Source of the DNA: Thermoproteota archaeon
Lineage (GTDB): Archaea > Korarchaeota > Korarchaeia > Korarchaeales > Korarchaeaceae
Assembly: GCA_027491735.1 (NCBI GenBank)
Contig: JAOZGP010000025.1
Span: 1 to 39,903, forward strand
Direction of reading: 5' to 3'
Length of the DNA stretch: 39,903 nucleotides
In this document: one piece after another, positions 37,802-39,903 of the stretch
Numbering within the stretch: the first letter of the stretch is position 1
How the letters are laid out: each line of letters opens with the position of its first letter
Program-made: the position numbers and the translations under genes
The notes under the pieces: model-generated
What the model saw: the letters and a program-made list of their open reading frames with translations, nothing else
What the model was told of the DNA's origin: nothing
Database searches by the model: none

Positions 37802-39373
37802 GTGAAGCTGGATAAGGAGAAGGATGAGGGGAACGTAGAGTACAAGCTCAGACTCTCACCTCCCTCTGAGGAGAGAATCGAGGAGCTGGCGACTCAGCTC
37901 AACTACAGGATAAACGAGGGGGGCGGGGAGGCCTTCTATGAGCTTGGAGTTTCAGACGACGGCCAGCCAGTCGGTCTGACTGATCAAGAGGCGGAGGAGG
38001 CCTTCAAAGTCCTATACAAAATATGTAAGAAGATAGGAGCAAGCTATATGGTGCTCAGAAAGGAGAGGGCTAGGAGAGGCTATGTTTTCGAGGTCCTGAT
38101 AAGGAAAAGCGTTGACGTTCCACCCGTAATGATAAACGTTGTCCTGCTCGGGAACGTGGACGCAGGAAAGTCCACTTTGAAAGGCGTCCTAGTGAGCGGT
38201 CAACTCGATGACGGTGACGGGGCGGCGATGAGCTGGGTGGCGAGATATCCTCACGAGCTGAAGATGAGGAGGAGCTCCTCCGTCTCCATACACATATTGG
38301 GGTTCGACGAGAGAGGAAGATGTATAAACGACTCGTTCAGATACAACGAGCCCGAGATATACCTTCGATCCTCGAAGATCGTAAATCTGATCGATCTGGC
38401 CGGTCACTACAGGTATCTCAGAACCACGCTCAGAGGGGTTCTAGGAAGCCTGCCTGACTATGCCCTACTGGTGGTCGGAGGAAATGCCGGACCTATAGGG
38501 TCATTCAAGGAGCACTTGGGCATAGCCATAGTCCTAGGCATACCCATAGCAGTTGTGGTCACGAAAGTGGACATGGCCCCGAGGAAGGTCTTGGAGAGGA
38601 CCTTGAAGGACTTAATCAGGATTATGAAACTCCCCGGGATAAACAGGATCCCAGTAATTGTGAAGAACAAGGGAGATGCTGTTCTGGCCGCTAGGTACGT
38701 GAAGCACGGCAGATTGACACCTGTATTCCTCGTCTCCAACGTTACTGGACGGGGCTTGGAGCTTCTTAAATTCTTCATGAATGCTCTTCCCCCTAGGATT
38801 CCTTGGCAGGAGAGGATGAAGGAGAGTTTTCTCTGCTACATAGACCAGAAGTTTGATGTGAGCGGCGTGGGACTCGTAGTCAGTGGTTTGGTCGAGTACG
38901 GATCGGTGTCCGAGGGGGATAAGGTTTTGATAGGTCCTTTGGACGACGGAAGCTTTAGATCCGTCAGGATAAGATCTATACAAGTGAACAGGATGCCTGT
39001 TTCTCGCGTGATAGCTGGAGAGATGGCTGGTTTTGCCTTGAAGGGAATAGAGGAATCAAGAGTGAGAAGGGGGATGGTCCTTCTAGGCTCTGGTGCTGAC
39101 GTCAGGGCCGTCTGGAGGTTTAAGGCAAGGATAAGGGTCCTCCATCATCCAACGACCATAAGGGTTGGTTATGAGCCTGTGGTACATATACATACCATAA
39201 GGCAGACCTGCAAGATCGTGAGATCGAGCAAGCCATTCCTCAGAACCGGCGACGTCGCTGAGGTCGTCTTCAGGTTCCTGAAAAGGCCCGAGTACATAAA
39301 GGAAGGTGATGTGTTCATATTCAGGGAGGGTACCACGCGAGGACTCGGAAAGGTTCTGGAGACCTCCCTTTAA
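37802..39373 (+). CDS. GTPBP1/2-like translational GTPase
   Basis: EF-Tu-like GTPase of the GTPBP1/2 group. Its N-terminal domain matches that family (GNVEYKLRL, then GEAFYELGVSDDGQPVGL). G1 is LLGNVDAGKST, the switch II region is LIDLAGHYRY, and G4 is VVTKVD. Domains II and III follow (VVSGLVEYGSVSEGDKVLIG). The frame is open from 37640, but the part before 37802 overlaps the divergent PEBP gene. GTG at 37802 lies about 38 bases after ATAAAATTAATT, and the family's N-terminal domain starts there. About 523 residues. Role in ribosome or RNA handling is inferred. Confidence 0.85.
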   Translation: MKLDKEKDEGNVEYKLRLSPPSEERIEELATQLNYRINEGGGEAFYELGVSDDGQPVGLTDQEAEEAFKVLYKICKKIGASYMVLRKERARRGYVFEVLIRKSVDVPPVMINVVLLGNVDAGKSTLKGVLVSGQLDDGDGAAMSWVARYPHELKMRRSSSVSIHILGFDERGRCINDSFRYNEPEIYLRSSKIVNLIDLAGHYRYLRTTLRGVLGSLPDYALLVVGGNAGPIGSFKEHLGIAIVLGIPIAVVVTKVDMAPRKVLERTLKDLIRIMKLPGINRIPVIVKNKGDAVLAARYVKHGRLTPVFLVSNVTGRGLELLKFFMNALPPRIPWQERMKESFLCYIDQKFDVSGVGLVVSGLVEYGSVSEGDKVLIGPLDDGSFRSVRIRSIQVNRMPVSRVIAGEMAGFALKGIEESRVRRGMVLLGSGADVRAVWRFKARIRVLHHPTTIRVGYEPVVHIHTIRQTCKIVRSSKPFLRTGDVAEVVFRFLKRPEYIKEGDVFIFREGTTRGLGKVLETSL

Positions 39374-39610
39374 CTCTATCAGTGTAGGAAGTCCCCTCCG
39401 TGAATGGAAAGGGATGAGAGCTGGTAAGCTTATGTTTCTCTTCTGCATGTTCACTATCATCCATTTGGCTGAAAGATCTGATGGACCTAGGCTGGGACAG
39501 TCCGAAGTTACGCCTATGGAGACGAGTCCGGTCATTGAAGCAGCCCTATTGTTAACGGTGAGCCTATTAATTACTTCTAGGACATCATGAATGCTTAAAC
39601 TCAACCACCC
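39374..39610. other. Region between the GTPase and the terminal TnpB relic
   Basis: Two opposing frames of modest length cross this region, one antisense to the GTPase end. Neither shows recognisable motifs. A minus-strand TATA-like GTTTAAGC is at about 39593-39600. I see no clear gene. Confidence 0.35.
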
Positions 39611-39835
39611 ACATCCCCTAATTCACCCCCACTCCGAAGAATGGGGATTTCTTAGCGATGTTTTGTAACCCTGACGAGAGATGGTCGGAGGTCACCCAGA
39701 TGGGTGGGTTCGTGCAGGTTAGATCTACCGCTACAGCCACAGGCCTGGATGCACTCCACAGGATCCCCTTTAACCTCTTTACCTTCTGTCGCTAAGAAGG
39801 CCCGTCCATAAGGGCGGAGATGAATTAGGGGAGTT
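39611..39835 (-). ncRNA. Nested inverted-repeat, omega-RNA-like structure
   Basis: Outer helix CCCCTAATTCA (39615-39625) with TGAATTAGGGG (39821-39831), and inner helix TTCTTAGCGA (39649-39658) with TCGCTAAGAA (39789-39798), both perfect. Between each pair lies a small hairpin. On the minus strand the 3' hairpin is CCCCATTC-TTCG-GAGTGGGG, an 8-bp stem with the stable UUCG loop. The fold is a four-way junction of about 220 bases ending at an IS605-like right end. Strand is chosen from that loop and the relic frame. Confidence 0.45.
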
Positions 39836-39843
39836 GGTGGTAG
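39652..39843 (-). pseudogene. C-terminal tail of a TnpB/OrfB-type transposon protein (relic)
   Basis: A 64-codon minus-strand frame reads AFLATEGKEVKGDPVEC and ends SLVRVTKHR before a TAA at 39654-39652. This resembles the tail that follows the RuvC motif in many archaeal OrfB proteins, as I remember them. No start codon or catalytic part is present in the window. The stop is followed directly by a hairpin and GTGAATTA, like the right end of an IS200/IS605 element. Confidence 0.45.
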
Positions 39844-39903
39844 TTACTTTCTGTACTCAGACTTCGATGAAATATCGATGAGATCGTGGCTATACACTGC
39901 GGT

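Noticed and set aside
39306-39590. 94-codon plus-strand frame after the GTPase
   Set aside because: It starts inside the GTPase in another frame and reads like low-complexity chance sequence. No family seen.
39083-39604. 173-codon minus-strand frame
   Set aside because: More than half is antisense to the strongly supported GTPase. The remaining 75 residues show no motif and no good start.
39611-39835. RNase P RNA or 7S (SRP) RNA
   Set aside because: The long-range pairing suggested these, but the conserved P4 element of RNase P and the SRP helix-8 motif were not found on either strand.

Overview
This window looks like thermophile-type archaeal chromosome. Several genes have AT-rich TATA-like boxes about 25 bases upstream of a leaderless or short-leader start, and TTG and GTG starts are frequent. 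Archaeal-type pterin and F420 genes (MptE, a dihydropteroate-synthase-like protein, CofE) are present. These sit with a complete dissimilatory sulfite reductase locus, which fits a sulfite-reducing archaeon with tetrahydromethanopterin/F420 C1 chemistry. Some Korarchaeota carry this combination, and that is my best guess at lineage. It is inference only: no rRNA or other phylogenetic marker was seen.

Layout. 1-2.4 kb: tetrapyrrole genes hemC-cobA-hemD on the minus strand (uroporphyrinogen III to precorrin-2, toward siroheme). 2.5-6 kb: a radical SAM/SPASM protein, a beta-propeller protein and a YeiH-family exporter. 6.3-12.1 kb: a lactate-oxidation region with a GlcD-type FAD dehydrogenase, a small two-cluster Fe-S protein, an Nramp-like transporter, and LutB- and LutA-like proteins. 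12.2-16 kb: a small membrane protein, a CaCA cation exchanger, a pentapeptide-like protein and an unrecognised protein. 16.2-17.6 kb: a CbiA/CfbB/DsrN-type amidase for sirohydrochlorin-type substrates.

17.6-27.7 kb is the core. A divergent pair on the minus strand encodes a winged-helix protein fused to a degenerate TusA-like sulfur-carrier domain and a KaiC/RadA-like protein that has lost its Walker A lysine. Facing them on the plus strand is dsrC - Rieske Fe-S protein - full-length cytochrome b - small three-helix protein - DsrM-like cytochrome b - DsrK-like Fe-S protein. Next come a cysteine-rich CGGC-type protein and a ferredoxin, and then dsrA-dsrB under their own promoter. No dsrJ, dsrO or dsrP is present. 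The genes suggest a Rieske/cytochrome b quinol-oxidising module coupled to a DsrMK module that reduces the DsrC trisulfide made by DsrAB. Lactate could be the electron donor, the exporter could move sulfur oxyanions, and the heme genes could supply siroheme.

27.8-39.4 kb: a DapA/KDG-aldolase family protein, a TIGR04076-like protein, a CDF transporter fused to a NifX-like domain, TatD, an unknown coiled-coil protein, the pterin/F420 group, an MFS transporter, a PEBP protein and a GTPBP1-like GTPase. Two decayed IS200/IS605-type TnpB relics with folded omega-RNA-like 3' ends lie at 32.7-32.9 kb and 39.6-39.85 kb. No rRNA, tRNA or CRISPR array was recognised by eye. Introns or unusual tRNAs could have been missed.
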